This document shows positions 1 through 7,984 of a stretch of 64,000 bases of DNA, piece by piece. The notes under the pieces were generated by a model. It was not told where the DNA came from, made no database searches, and saw only the letters and a program-made list of their open reading frames with translations. Source of the stretch: Sulfitobacter sp. DSM 110093 (lineage in GTDB: Bacteria > Pseudomonadota > Alphaproteobacteria > Rhodobacterales > Rhodobacteraceae); contig NZ_CP085169.1 in the NCBI RefSeq assembly GCF_022788715.1, forward strand, positions 124,001 to 188,000, written 5' to 3'. Within the stretch, counting starts at the first letter, position 1. Every line of letters begins with the position of its first letter. Both the position numbers and the translations under genes were made by a program.

Positions 1-2
1 CT

Positions 3-149
3 GAAGCGAATCTACCTGAGGGTATCAAGGGCAACCTGACACCCGGGATGCCAGGAGATGCCGTTATTGTAACCGGGGAGCGGACAGTGCTGAATTACCT
101 CGTTTCTCCCTTGTCAGAGGCTGTTTCAAAGAGCTTTCGAGAGGAATGA
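3..149 (+). CDS. HlyD-family type I secretion adaptor, C-terminal end only
   Basis: Frame 3 is open from the window edge to a TGA at 147-149 and gives 48 residues. They include PGMPGDAVIVTGERTVLNYL followed by VSPL, which matches the end of HlyD/PrtE-type membrane fusion proteins (typically 'PGMPAEV.I.TGERT.L.YLL.PL'). These proteins bridge the inner-membrane ABC transporter and the TolC-like outer-membrane channel of type I secretion. Everything upstream, including the start, lies outside the window. Its presence suggests a type I exporter just left of the window that could secrete a repeat protein such as the one at 12763-15183 (inference). Confidence 0.8.
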   Translation, partial: EANLPEGIKGNLTPGMPGDAVIVTGERTVLNYLVSPLSEAVSKSFREE

Positions 150-269
150 GAGGCGTAAGAGCTATGTGCACGTATAAGAGGAGGATAGCGGTCGTAGAGA
201 ATCTTTGAACGTCATTGATGTAGCAGGGAAAATGGTGCTACATTACTTTACGTTTATTGAATCCTAGAT

Positions 270-593
270 ATGGAAGCCAGGCCGATGCTCGCTGATTGCG
301 ACAGTGTAAGAAAGAACGCGCAGGACCAACGCCGTGAAATGGGCGCTTGGCTGAAGTGCCTCCGCGAAACGCAGGGGCTTTCGCAGCGTGATCTCGCGAA
401 CATTTTGTCGCTCGAGTATTACACATTTATTTCTCAGCTTGAGAATGGCCGTGGCAAGATACCTAGCAGCAGGTATGTCGAATGGGCGAATGCGCTTGGC
501 CAAGAGCCTCGTTCGTTCGTAATGACCTTGCTGTCTTATTATGACCCGATCACCCATGATATTTTATTTGGAACAAAGGCGCAGGCCCACTGA
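270..593 (+). CDS. XRE-family helix-turn-helix regulator
   Basis: This is a 107-aa protein. Residues about 24-65 form a Cro/CI-type helix-turn-helix: WLKCLRETQGLSQRDLANIL, then LEYYTFISQLENGRGKIPS with the usual 'S.iE.Gr..iP' end of the DNA-contacting region. The short C-terminal tail carries no recognisable ligand or peptidase domain. It begins about 120 nt after the secretion-adaptor remnant and ends 44 nt before the 585-aa gene on the same strand, so the two may share a transcript. The ATG at 270 has only a weak ribosome site, and a second ATG at 285 is possible. The target is unknown; local regulation of the neighbouring secretion-linked genes is an inference. Confidence 0.8.
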   Translation: MEARPMLADCDSVRKNAQDQRREMGAWLKCLRETQGLSQRDLANILSLEYYTFISQLENGRGKIPSSRYVEWANALGQEPRSFVMTLLSYYDPITHDILFGTKAQAH

Positions 594-637
594 GTTCATA
601 ACTCCGGTCGGTTTGCTTTACACTCTGAGGCACACCT

Positions 638-2395
638 ATGTCGGAAGTCATTAAATTCCCACGCCACAAGACCGATGAAACGACACGCAAACGCGGCGAC
701 AGTGGGACATATTCCCTCTCCAGCCTCGTTGAAGGCGCCATGCCGTTGGAGACTTTCCAAGACAGCCCTCTCTTGCAATTGGGTTCGCGCCAAAAGCGCA
801 TAGCAGGAAGACCGCCTCGCAATAAAGACGCGGCGGCGGGAGTGGCCAGCTATGATTGGTCCAATCAAGAACTCGCCACATTATTCCGCATCAATCGGCT
901 TTTGAACCTAGCTGACCTTACGATTGCAACCGATCGTGGTGTTACTGATGAGGGCGATCCTTGGTTCGTTTTCCTGGACCCGAAAGGTGAGGTTTTTGTT
1001 CACCTTTGCCGTATTCGCGCGATTTATATGCTCGACAGCCCCTCTCAGAGCGCTGTTGTCAAAGGACATAGCCTCAATGATCTTGTTGATGCCTATATTC
1101 AGCAGCTGGGGATGGCCAAAGAGAATAAGTCTAAGGCACGGCAAAACATCATCCAGCTTGCAGAAGCAAAGGATCGCAAAGTAACTGTGCATCCCGCTGC
1201 AGCTTTGGCCGCTTTGATTTGGACAATTTACTTGCAATCGGATGAAGCGAGCGCCGCGGTCACGCCGGAGGAGGATGTCGTTGAGGAGGCTGCGCCTGAG
1301 ATCCTCGCAGAGCCCGTCTTTTTTGACGCCACGGTTCCAGAAGCAATAACAACCTTCTCTCTTGCTGAAGAGGCCACATTGCTTTCGGCAGAGACGCATA
1401 TCGGGCATGATCCAGATCATGCGGAAAAATCAGTAAACCTCACATTGCCTGCAAACTACGTCGGCATGGGCCTCAGCGCCCTTGCACTGACCTATGGTCT
1501 AGATCCGTTCCTCGGAAAGGTTGCGCAGACTGCTGGGTTGTTCTCCAACGGTACTTCTGGAGAAAAAGACAAAATCAGCGAGACAGATCAGAAGTCGCTC
1601 GAGACCATGTTGCTGAGCATCTCTGGTGCCGATTGGAACATCCTGCAGGACTTTGGCGAAAATGCAGAGGGCATCTGGAGCTCTCTGCTGGACTTCGATC
1701 TCTTTGCAAGCAGCCTTGTGAGTTCACAAGTTGAGACCATAGTGTCAGAGCTCATGCAGGCCATGGAAGTCACCGCAAGCCTGTTGACCACCGAGCAACT
1801 CTCGAAAGCGCCTTTATTGGCTCTTGCGGTGGGTAGCGAGGTCTTCAGCAACATGAGGAACAAGGCGTATCCTTTTGAAGATGAAGGAAAAGGGGATTCT
1901 TCTGAGATGGCTCTCACTAAAGCCTCTCAGTTGAAAGAGACCGCTGAAAATGACAGCGTTTCAATGACTGACATGCCAGAAATCCATGTCGAGAGCAGCT
2001 ACGTACTTGCGAATTCCCTGCCTTCTGATGTTGCTGCTGTGTTGAAAGAATTTGGGTTCTCCACCACAGGCAACATCATAACAAATGCCACGGCGCAGGA
2101 TTATCTATCAGACTTTGGTCAGGCTTCGGCAACAAACGACACTGGCGTTATTCGACCTGAGGGCCAGCTTGAGAAGTACGACCAATCTGTAAGGGACTTT
2201 ATCAGCTTTTTGATGGCAAACGCTGAAGATGTACAAATGATCTCTTATGAAACAGAGTTGGTGATCATTGATGAGGCCACACTCCATCAGGACAGCTCGT
2301 TGACGTATATTAAGAGCTGGGATCTTGATGATGGTGGTCGGATTTCCACGATTGGGCTAAAAGCTGATTTTGAAGCTTTTGACCTTATCGCTTGA
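638..2395 (+). CDS. Large protein of unknown function, possibly secretion-associated
   Basis: This is a 585-aa protein that I cannot place in a named family with certainty. The N-terminus is basic and low-complexity. A compact conserved-looking block at about 70-140 (WSNQELATLFRINRLL, then TDRGVTDEGDPWFVFLDPKG and EVFVHLCRI) resembles an N-terminal domain I associate with alphaproteobacterial proteins encoded beside type I secretion genes; this is memory, not a search. Short hydrophobic stretches near 186-200 (AALAALIWTIYL) and 268-285 suggest one or two membrane passes. The remainder is acidic and Ser/Ala-rich with no catalytic motif. It follows the XRE gene on the same strand and is followed by a hairpin. 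The secretion link rests on the adaptor remnant at 3-149. Confidence 0.6.
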   Translation: MSEVIKFPRHKTDETTRKRGDSGTYSLSSLVEGAMPLETFQDSPLLQLGSRQKRIAGRPPRNKDAAAGVASYDWSNQELATLFRINRLLNLADLTIATDRGVTDEGDPWFVFLDPKGEVFVHLCRIRAIYMLDSPSQSAVVKGHSLNDLVDAYIQQLGMAKENKSKARQNIIQLAEAKDRKVTVHPAAALAALIWTIYLQSDEASAAVTPEEDVVEEAAPEILAEPVFFDATVPEAITTFSLAEEATLLSAETHIGHDPDHAEKSVNLTLPANYVGMGLSALALTYGLDPFLGKVAQTAGLFSNGTSGEKDKISETDQKSLETMLLSISGADWNILQDFGENAEGIWSSLLDFDLFASSLVSSQVETIVSELMQAMEVTASLLTTEQLSKAPLLALAVGSEVFSNMRNKAYPFEDEGKGDSSEMALTKASQLKETAENDSVSMTDMPEIHVESSYVLANSLPSDVAAVLKEFGFSTTGNIITNATAQDYLSDFGQASATNDTGVIRPEGQLEKYDQSVRDFISFLMANAEDVQMISYETELVIIDEATLHQDSSLTYIKSWDLDDGGRISTIGLKADFEAFDLIA

Positions 2396-2400
2396 TCAGA

Positions 2401-2429
2401 GCCACCGGCTAGGTCTGACGGCCGGTGGC
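2401..2429 (+). terminator. Hairpin just after the 585-aa gene
   Basis: GCCACCGGC at 2401-2409 pairs perfectly with GCCGGTGGC at 2421-2429 across an 11-nt loop, starting 6 nt after the stop codon. Only a weak T-rich tail follows, so intrinsic termination is plausible but not strong. Confidence 0.5.
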
Positions 2430-2481
2430 AGGCTTTAGATGCCTAGTGGGTGTTGTCACGTTAACTCGCTGGAGGCATTTG

Positions 2482-2589
2482 ATGGACCGGAATGACTTCA
2501 AGAGAAGCATGTTCGCCCATGGCATAATGGACTTCCTGAACATTCGGCCGATCAATATCGGCAAAAAGGTAAGCGCTGTCTTCTTCTAA
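2482..2589 (+). CDS. Small ORF, 35 aa, with a good ribosome-binding site
   Basis: The ATG at 2482 is preceded by GGAGG at 2471-2475, 6 nt away, and the frame runs 35 codons (MDRNDFKRSMFAHGIMDFLN and onward) to TAA at 2587-2589. No homology is recognised. It lies between the putative terminator and the remains of the IS-split gene. The support is the near-ideal ribosome site only; it could be a short real protein or the start of a gene lost when the region was rearranged. Confidence 0.35.
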   Translation: MDRNDFKRSMFAHGIMDFLNIRPINIGKKVSAVFF

Positions 2590-2671
2590 TGCTCAGAGAG
2601 GAATTCCCCGCTCCATCAGCTTAACGGAACCGTGAAAATCAATGGGCCGCAGACGGCGCTTACGGTACACC

Positions 2672-2866
2672 TCATGGGTCTGACCGTTGCAGATACATAG
2701 CGACGTTTTCAGCTGGCATCTTGAAGCCGCGACCGTCGGAGACCCGCTCAGTGCTGATAGGGTATTTTGGTCTGTTAGGGTTGATCCCAACGATCCGGTG
2801 GAGGTCTCCACCGGTTTTAAACGTTCGGCGATAATCAGATGGCTCCAGCCCAAAATGAGGTGCGAG
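2672..2866 (-). pseudogene. C-terminal part of a gene split by the IS66 element
   Basis: On the minus strand, removing the IS66 element (2867-5385) and one 8-bp target copy joins this segment in frame to 5386-5678. The two parts add to exactly 480 nt, a 159-aa protein ending at the TGA at 2672-2674. This half encodes HFGLEPSDYRRTFKTGGDLH and then RIVGINPNRPKYPISTERVS, a basic beta-rich-looking tail. I do not recognise the family; a protein conserved on mobile elements is possible. The insertion falls after about codon 97 and should inactivate the gene. The clean junction indicates a recent event. Confidence 0.75.
2859..2866. repeat. IS66 target-site duplication, left copy (GGTGCGAG)
   Basis: The 8-bp sequence GGTGCGAG lies directly outside the left inverted repeat and is repeated identically at 5386-5393. 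Eight bp is the usual duplication length for IS66 elements. Confidence 0.9.
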
Positions 2867-2911
2867 GTAACCACTCGATTGGGACCACCTGCCTGATCTG
2901 CTGATGATTTG

Positions 2912-2953
2912 CTAAGAGACGTGCTTAACGACGTCGTTAGCGACGTGTCTTAG
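2912..2953. promoter_or_regulatory. 42-bp imperfect palindrome in the IS66 left end
   Basis: Arms at 2912-2932 and 2933-2953 meet in the perfect 14-bp core TAACGACGTCGTTA, and the outer bases (CTAAG/CTTAG) pair again. It lies between the left inverted repeat and the tnpA start at 2967, a natural place for transposase or host regulator binding. The role is inferred. Confidence 0.45.
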
Positions 2954-2966
2954 GTGGGGGTCGGCT

Positions 2967-3341
2967 ATGCGTGGTGAGATACTGGGGTTTGAACGTCGGC
3001 GGCGCTGGAGCGACGAAGAGAAGCTTGGAATTGTCATGTCGGTGGACACGGATGGTGCGACGGTCACGCAGGTGGCGCAGCGCCACGAGATCACGCGGCA
3101 ACAGATCTATGCGTGGCGGCATGATCTGAAGAACAAAGGACTTTGGTCGCCTGACGCAGGTGCGCTCTTCCTTCCTTTCGATATTCCTGAACACGGCGTT
3201 CCCGCCATCGCTGACACACCCACCGTCGCGGCCCCGATGGCTGTCGAACTGCGCTTGCGCAACGGCCGCAGCCTGCACTTCGACAGCAACATGGCTGCCT
3301 TGGCGCTGACGCAGCTAATCCGTGCTGTGGAAGCAGTATGA
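2967..3341 (+). CDS. tnpA: IS66 accessory protein TnpA
   Basis: This 124-aa protein has an N-terminal helix-turn-helix of the IS3/IS911 OrfA type (RRRRWSDEEKLGIVMSVDTD, then VTQVAQRHEITRQQIYAWRHDLK at about 30-52), the DNA-binding part of IS66 TnpA. A GGTGGGGG ribosome site precedes the ATG. The stop overlaps the tnpB start in an ATGA at 3338-3341, the translational-coupling arrangement usual for IS66. TnpA, TnpB and TnpC are together needed for efficient IS66 transposition (family knowledge). Confidence 0.92.
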   Translation: MRGEILGFERRRRWSDEEKLGIVMSVDTDGATVTQVAQRHEITRQQIYAWRHDLKNKGLWSPDAGALFLPFDIPEHGVPAIADTPTVAAPMAVELRLRNGRSLHFDSNMAALALTQLIRAVEAV

Positions 3342-3685
3342 TTGGTCCGGGCACTGGCGTTCGCGTCTACGTGGCTTGCGGTGTCACGGACATGCGCAAG
3401 GGCATTGCTGGTCTTGCTGCGCTGACCCAGGATGTCCTGCGCCAGAAGCCGACGGGCGGTGCGGTCTTCGCCTTTCGCGGCCGCAGGGGAGATCGGCTCA
3501 AGCTTCTGTATTGGGACGGTCAGGGCTTTTGCCTCTATTATAAAGTCCTGGAACGCGGCCGCTTCCCTTGGCCTGCAATGACCGAGGGGGCCGCCCGTCT
3601 GACGTCCGCGCAGCTTGCAATGTTGTGGGAAGGCATTGACTGGCGCAGGCCGGATTGGGGCGCGCCGCCCGCTCGCGTGGGCTGA
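3338..3685 (+). CDS. tnpB: IS66 accessory protein TnpB
   Basis: At 115 aa this is the usual length of IS66 'Orf2'. Signature segments are VACGVTDMRKGIAGLAALTQ and RRGDRLKLLYWDGQGFCLYY followed by KVLERGRFPWP, which define the TnpB family. It overlaps tnpA by 4 nt and is separated from tnpC by about 60 nt. Its biochemical role in transposition is poorly understood across the family. No disruption is seen. Confidence 0.95.
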   Translation: MIGPGTGVRVYVACGVTDMRKGIAGLAALTQDVLRQKPTGGAVFAFRGRRGDRLKLLYWDGQGFCLYYKVLERGRFPWPAMTEGAARLTSAQLAMLWEGIDWRRPDWGAPPARVG

Positions 3686-3747
3686 ATATATAGGCTAAAA
3701 CGCTTTGTTTTTATGGCGCTATCACGTGCATTGTGGTAGCCATGTGC

Positions 3748-5361
3748 ATGTCGAATGTAACGCAAAACCTCCCCGATGATCCCGCCATATTGAAGGCGAT
3801 GATTGCGGCTTTGCAGGCGGAAAATGCCAAGATCTCGGCGACATTGCGGGTCCACGACCAGCTGGTTCAGGCCCTCCGCCTGCGGATCGCAAAGTTGCAG
3901 AAGCTGGCCTTCGGCAAGTCATCGGAAAAGATCGAGCGCGAGATCGAGCAGCTGGAACTGGCCCTTGAAGACTTGCTACTGGCCGTGGCCGAGGGCGATG
4001 AAGCGCCCATCGACGAAGGTCAGGACGAGCCGGCACCGGATGATCCCTCTGCGCCCGCGCTGCGTCGACGTCCACGTGTCTCGGATGCGACACCGCGCGA
4101 GCGTCGTGAACTTGATCCCGGCACATGCTGCGCTGACTGTGGCGGCGATCTGCGCGTGGTGGGTGAGGATGTCAGCGAACTGCTGGACATGATTGCAGCC
4201 CAGATGAAGGTGGTTCAGATCGCCCGGATCAAGAAGTCCTGTCGCCGCTGCGAGCGGATGGTGCAGGAGCCTGCACCCAGCCGTCCGATCCCGGGCAGCA
4301 TGGCAGGCCCGAACCTGCTGGCTCATATTTTAGTCGCGAAGTTTGACGATCATCTTCCCTTATATCGCCAGCACGAGATCTTCGCCCGCATGGGCGCAGA
4401 CATCCCCGAGACCACCCTTGTGGGCTGGTGCGGGCGGGCCATGAAGGCCTTGTCGCCACTGATCGAACGGATCGAGGCTGACATCATGGGCAGCGACCTG
4501 CTGCATGCGGATGACACGCCGATCCGGGTGCTGGACCGATCTTTGCGCGACAAAGGGCTTGGTAAAGGCGTCAGGCAGGGACGGATCTGGGCCTATGTGC
4601 GTGACCAGCGCCCATGGGCGGGGGATGCGCCACCTGGAGCCGTCTATCGGTTTGCGCCGGATTGGAAGGAGGAGCATGTCTTGGACCACCTGGCTAATGC
4701 CAGCGGTATCCTTCAGGCAGACGGTTACAAGGGTTATGCCAAGCTTTACGCGCCTGGACCTGATGGTTTGCCTCGTTTACGCGAGGCTTCCTGTTGGGCG
4801 CACCTGCGCCGTGACTTCCACGACTTCTGGGCATCGACCAAATCCGAGATCGCCCGCGAGGCGCTCGACCAGGTCGGCAAACTCTATGACGTTGAGCGCG
4901 ATATCAGTGGCCAGCCTGCTGACGTCCGTTACGCGGCACGTCAAAAGTTCAGCCTGCCGAAGGTTGAGGCGTTCTTTACTTGGTCCGAGCAACAGCTCTT
5001 GGGCATCCCGGGAAAGAGCAATTTGGCCAAGGCCTTCCGCTATGGCCTCAACCGTCGGGAAGCCTTCAGCTTGTTCCTGGAAGACGGTCGCGTGGCCATC
5101 GACAATAATCCAGCTGAACGCGCCCTGCGACCGATTGGAATCGGAAGAAAGAACTGGCTGTTTGCCGGGGCCGACACCGGTGCAGAAACACTCGCCCGCG
5201 CCATGACGATCATTGAAACCGCAAAGCTAAACGGCCTCAACCCACAGGCCTATCTCGCTGACATCCTCGACCGCATCCATGATCACAAGATCAACCGCTT
5301 AGATGACCTGCTGCCGTGGAACTGGGTGCCGATGGCTGCGCAAAACAATCAAGCTGCATAA
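3748..5361 (+). CDS. tnpC: IS66 transposase TnpC (DDE type)
   Basis: This 537-aa protein has the IS66 domain order. An N-terminal coiled helix region (about 10-75) carries GKSSEKIEREIEQLELALED, followed by a Cys-rich zinc-binding segment (CCADCGG ... CRRCERM, about 125-165). The DDE catalytic core has DLLHADDTPIRVLD, ILQADGYKGYAKLY and the C-terminal block VAIDNNPAERALRPIGIGRK. The frame is open upstream to a GTG at 3733, with ATGs at 3742 and 3748; 3748 gives the usual start 'MSNVT'. It ends 24 nt inside the right terminal repeat boundary. Confidence 0.95.
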   Translation: MSNVTQNLPDDPAILKAMIAALQAENAKISATLRVHDQLVQALRLRIAKLQKLAFGKSSEKIEREIEQLELALEDLLLAVAEGDEAPIDEGQDEPAPDDPSAPALRRRPRVSDATPRERRELDPGTCCADCGGDLRVVGEDVSELLDMIAAQMKVVQIARIKKSCRRCERMVQEPAPSRPIPGSMAGPNLLAHILVAKFDDHLPLYRQHEIFARMGADIPETTLVGWCGRAMKALSPLIERIEADIMGSDLLHADDTPIRVLDRSLRDKGLGKGVRQGRIWAYVRDQRPWAGDAPPGAVYRFAPDWKEEHVLDHLANASGILQADGYKGYAKLYAPGPDGLPRLREASCWAHLRRDFHDFWASTKSEIAREALDQVGKLYDVERDISGQPADVRYAARQKFSLPKVEAFFTWSEQQLLGIPGKSNLAKAFRYGLNRREAFSLFLEDGRVAIDNNPAERALRPIGIGRKNWLFAGADTGAETLARAMTIIETAKLNGLNPQAYLADILDRIHDHKINRLDDLLPWNWVPMAAQNNQAA

Positions 5362-5385
5362 GCGCGGTATCAATGGAGCGGTTAC

Positions 5386-5393
5386 GGTGCGAG
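5386..5393. repeat. IS66 target-site duplication, right copy (GGTGCGAG)
   Basis: Identical to 2859-2866 and directly abutting the right inverted repeat, which ends at 5385. Confidence 0.9.
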
Positions 5394-5678
5394 CACCTCG
5401 AACATGGCTTTGTCCGGCGAGTAGATTGTGCCGTCTTCCATCGGAATGCCGACGCGAAAGCCGATGCTGAAGCTATGACGCAGATCGATATCACTCAATT
5501 CACCGTCTTCGACCATCAGGCCATGTGTTTCCGCCACGGTCAGGCAGGCTTTCATCATATCCCGGCGCAGACGCTCACAAAGCTCGGGCGTCAGATTGCG
5601 CGGCGGTGACATCTTGGTGCTGGTCGGCGCCGGTGGTGTTTCCTTGGGAGGCCTTGGTTTGCGCGTGTTCTTTTTCAT
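5386..5678 (-). pseudogene. N-terminal part of the gene split by the IS66 element
   Basis: The minus-strand ATG at 5676-5678 opens a frame for about 97 codons into the IS66 insertion point. After a basic Pro/Lys-rich leader (MKKNTRKPRPPKETPPAP) comes a helical region, ELCERLRRDMMKACLTVAET, then DGELSDIDLRHSFSIGFRVG and DKAMFEVLAP at the break. Rejoined to 2672-2858 it restores a 159-aa reading frame. The frame remains open further upstream to 5831, but the internal ATG at 5678 looks more natural. Function is unknown. Confidence 0.72.
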
Positions 5679-5975
5679 GGGGTTTCTGCCTCGGTAGTGT
5701 TGATCGCTGAGACCATTTGAGCCTTTGCTTTGTAGACGGTGCCGCTGCCCGCCGGGATTTTCGCGAAACGTTTTTGACCTTGGTGGTATCACATCTGTCG
5801 ATCGAGACGACGGGGCAGTTGGAGCGGGCACTCATTGAGCCGTTAGGGTTGGCATTCAAGGGATGAGCAATACAGACTTCGTAGAGTTTATCGCCTAACA
5901 TGAGCGAAGGTCTGCCGCTGCGGAACTCTAGATGGCGGTAGACCATCGGTCTTATACGTAATCAGAAACCTTCTT
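5679..5975. other. About 300 bp without a recognisable gene
   Basis: Several overlapping short frames exist on the minus strand, but none has a convincing start, ribosome site or recognisable motif. It probably contains the promoter of the split gene and the leader of the DUF2147 gene. Confidence 0.4.
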
Positions 5976-6017
5976 TTTATGGCGAACGATGCGGAATTTA
6001 TGGCGAACGATGCGGAA
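5976..6017 (+). repeat. Perfect 21-bp tandem duplication over a start codon
   Basis: The 21-bp unit beginning TTTATGGCGAACGATG occurs at 5976-5996 and again, immediately adjacent and identical, at 5997-6017. Each copy carries an ATGCGG that can begin the DUF2147 frame (ATGs at 5989 and 6010), so the duplication creates two in-frame starts 7 codons apart. Confidence 0.85.
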
Positions 6018-6396
6018 ACTGACGATCGGCTTTCTTGTTGCAATGGGTATCTCGGCCTCTGATTTGGGGGCCGAGCCCTTTGGAATCTGGCTTACGGAAA
6101 CCGGCCGAACTGGCGCCTATTTGCACGTTGAGGTTGCGCCCTGCAAAGGAAATCGGACGCTGCTTTGCGGGTATATCCATGAAACGTTTAGAACCCCGCA
6201 TACAGAGATCGTCGGGCGGCCAATTTTCTGGGATCTTGAACAAGTAAGCGCAAACCAATGGGTGAATGGCAGGGTTTGGGATGCCGAAAACCGCAAGGTG
6301 TACAGGGCTAAGGTTACCCTACACAAAACCGAACTGCGCGTTGAAGGCTGTCTTGGCATAATATGTGACGGACAAAGCTGGAAACGTGTAAGGTAA
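6010..6396 (+). CDS. DUF2147-family secreted protein
   Basis: This 128-aa protein from the ATG at 6010 has a signal peptide (MRKLTIGFLVAMGISASDLG, then AEP). The mature part has the DUF2147 pattern: GIWLTETGRTGAYLHVEVAP, then C..N..LLCGYI, a central W-containing strand with GRVWDAENRKVYRAKVTL, and the closing EGCLGIICDGQSWKRV with its paired cysteines. The family is periplasmic and of unknown biochemical role. The frame also starts at 5989 because of the 21-bp duplication, adding MRNLWRT; neither start has a good ribosome site. It ends 31 nt before the first condensation gene and may be read with it. Confidence 0.8.
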   Translation: MRKLTIGFLVAMGISASDLGAEPFGIWLTETGRTGAYLHVEVAPCKGNRTLLCGYIHETFRTPHTEIVGRPIFWDLEQVSANQWVNGRVWDAENRKVYRAKVTLHKTELRVEGCLGIICDGQSWKRVR

Positions 6397-6427
6397 TGCA
6401 CACGTCGGGGGAGGATAGAAGAACACC

Positions 6428-7747
6428 ATGACATCCATCGCTCTTCGGTCACGAAAGTACTCTGCGCTCTCAGACTATCAACGCCGCATGCTGTCTGCAG
6501 CGCTTGATCCCGATACGCCTGCTGCATTTCATTTGGATCAAACAATTTCATGGGCCTTGCGGATCACCCCCGGAGTAAGCTTTCGTACTCTGCGCCGCGC
6601 ATTCGATGAGCTGGTTGAAAGGCATGATTCATTGCGGCTGCGCATGGTCGAGATCGGCAGCAGCTGGCATGCTGAGATCCTGCCCAAACATCCACTAGGA
6701 TTGATTGTCGAAGACCTAGGAGAGATGTCCGAAGAGAGACAAAGGGACGTGATCGCAGCCTATTGCGCGACACCGTTGACGGCGTTGTCTGAGGCGATGT
6801 TCGAGATGCAATTGTTGAAGTTCGGGGGCGCGGGAGATGTGATCCTGGCGCGGATCCATCATACGATCATTGATGGTTACAGTCTGGCTTTACTGTTTGA
6901 GGAGCTGCTTAAACATGTGTTGAACATGCCTGTCAGTGAGGCGCCTCTATCCCATGCGGATTTCATGGCCTACCGCAATAATCAGTTGGCGGAGAACGCG
7001 TCTATAAAGGATGACTTTTGGCGCGATGCCCTCTGCCCGCTGCCGCAGCGATTGAAACTTGGGCGCCAGGCAAAAGGACTCCCCCCTTTGTCGATGCGCA
7101 ATACAGGGCCAACAAATACACTAAAAAACTTTCTCAAGCCGCAGACGATTGCCCGGATCGATGCTTTGTCCAAAAGCACCGAAGTGTCAGCTTTTTGCCA
7201 CTTGCACGCGGCGTTTTCAGAGACCCTTTGTGCTCAAGCGGGACAAGATGCGGTGCTGGTTCATAGCATTGTGGGGCGTCGAGATGCAGCAATTGCGTCC
7301 TTCATCGGCGCTGAAATGCTTTTGTTTCCTTTGAAGTATTGCCAAGGATCAGGAGCGGCTTGGGTCTCCCAGCAAGTCGCGGCCTCATCTGAGATGGTGC
7401 CTACCAAAGCGTTCTCTAAGGAGACCAGGCTGGGGCGAGAGCTGCAGACTGAAGAGGGGGATTGGTACCGGTTTCTTGTGCATATCCCTACGCCAACAGG
7501 TCGTATTTCGTCTTCTCCATTTCGCAAGGTTTTTGAGGAGACCCTTGGGGGGAAGATCAGCTTCGGGTTTATCACCTTGGAAAGAATAGAACTGCCCAAG
7601 AGCACAGAGACCGATTTTGAAGCCCAACTTAATATCTATCCAACAAAAAGTGGCCCGCAAGCTTCTCTCGTTGCTGATGCTGCCGGCTGGAGCAATGATG
7701 ACCTTCAGCAACTGGCACAAGAGATAGAGGTGCGCGTGCAAGGTTAA
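6428..7747 (+). CDS. Stand-alone condensation-domain acyltransferase, copy 1
   Basis: This 439-aa protein covers one whole NRPS-type condensation domain with no carrier or adenylation domain. The catalytic motif HHTIIDG is at 144-150, with H145 as the expected general base and D149 structural. YSALSDYQRRMLSAALDPDT at the start matches the usual core 1 'ls..Q..ml'. Such free-standing enzymes (for example mycobacterial PapA proteins) transfer carrier-bound acyl chains to hydroxyl or amine acceptors. GGGGAGGA lies 12 nt before the ATG. It is a close paralogue of the next gene, and its proximity to the PKS suggests it uses PKS products (inference). Confidence 0.88.
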   Translation: MTSIALRSRKYSALSDYQRRMLSAALDPDTPAAFHLDQTISWALRITPGVSFRTLRRAFDELVERHDSLRLRMVEIGSSWHAEILPKHPLGLIVEDLGEMSEERQRDVIAAYCATPLTALSEAMFEMQLLKFGGAGDVILARIHHTIIDGYSLALLFEELLKHVLNMPVSEAPLSHADFMAYRNNQLAENASIKDDFWRDALCPLPQRLKLGRQAKGLPPLSMRNTGPTNTLKNFLKPQTIARIDALSKSTEVSAFCHLHAAFSETLCAQAGQDAVLVHSIVGRRDAAIASFIGAEMLLFPLKYCQGSGAAWVSQQVAASSEMVPTKAFSKETRLGRELQTEEGDWYRFLVHIPTPTGRISSSPFRKVFEETLGGKISFGFITLERIELPKSTETDFEAQLNIYPTKSGPQASLVADAAGWSNDDLQQLAQEIEVRVQG

Positions 7748-7984
7748 AATCCTGACCTGCGATAGTTTCGTAAGGGCTTCACAGAAGGCAAAGCACTTTC
7801 TTATATTTTCGAGGGATCAGCTTCAAAAGCGACGATCTTAACGCTTGGGTTTTGGTAGTGCACTTCTGACAAACTGGGACCAGTTCTCCTTTGTTGCGTG
7901 AAGCAACCTTACCATGCAATGTTTTCTCAATCATGAGATGCCACTATTGAGCGGGCGCACCTGTGGGGAAGACATAGAAAGCAT

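Larger units (their letters stand above)
2867..5385 (+). mobile_element. Complete IS66-family insertion sequence (2519 bp)
   Basis: The element carries the classic tnpA-tnpB-tnpC trio on the plus strand. Its ends are imperfect 22-bp inverted repeats: GTAACCACTCGATTGGGACC at 2867 against GTAACCGCTCCATTGATACC read inward from 5385, with 5 mismatches over 22 bp. Identical 8-bp GGTGCGAG duplications flank it, so both boundaries are fixed to the base. All three frames are intact and look functional. It interrupts a minus-strand gene (halves at 2672-2866 and 5386-5678). Confidence 0.93.

Noticed and set aside
4505-5206. 233-codon frame overlapping IS66 tnpC
   Set aside because: It is a +2 shadow of the transposase with no independent start signal.
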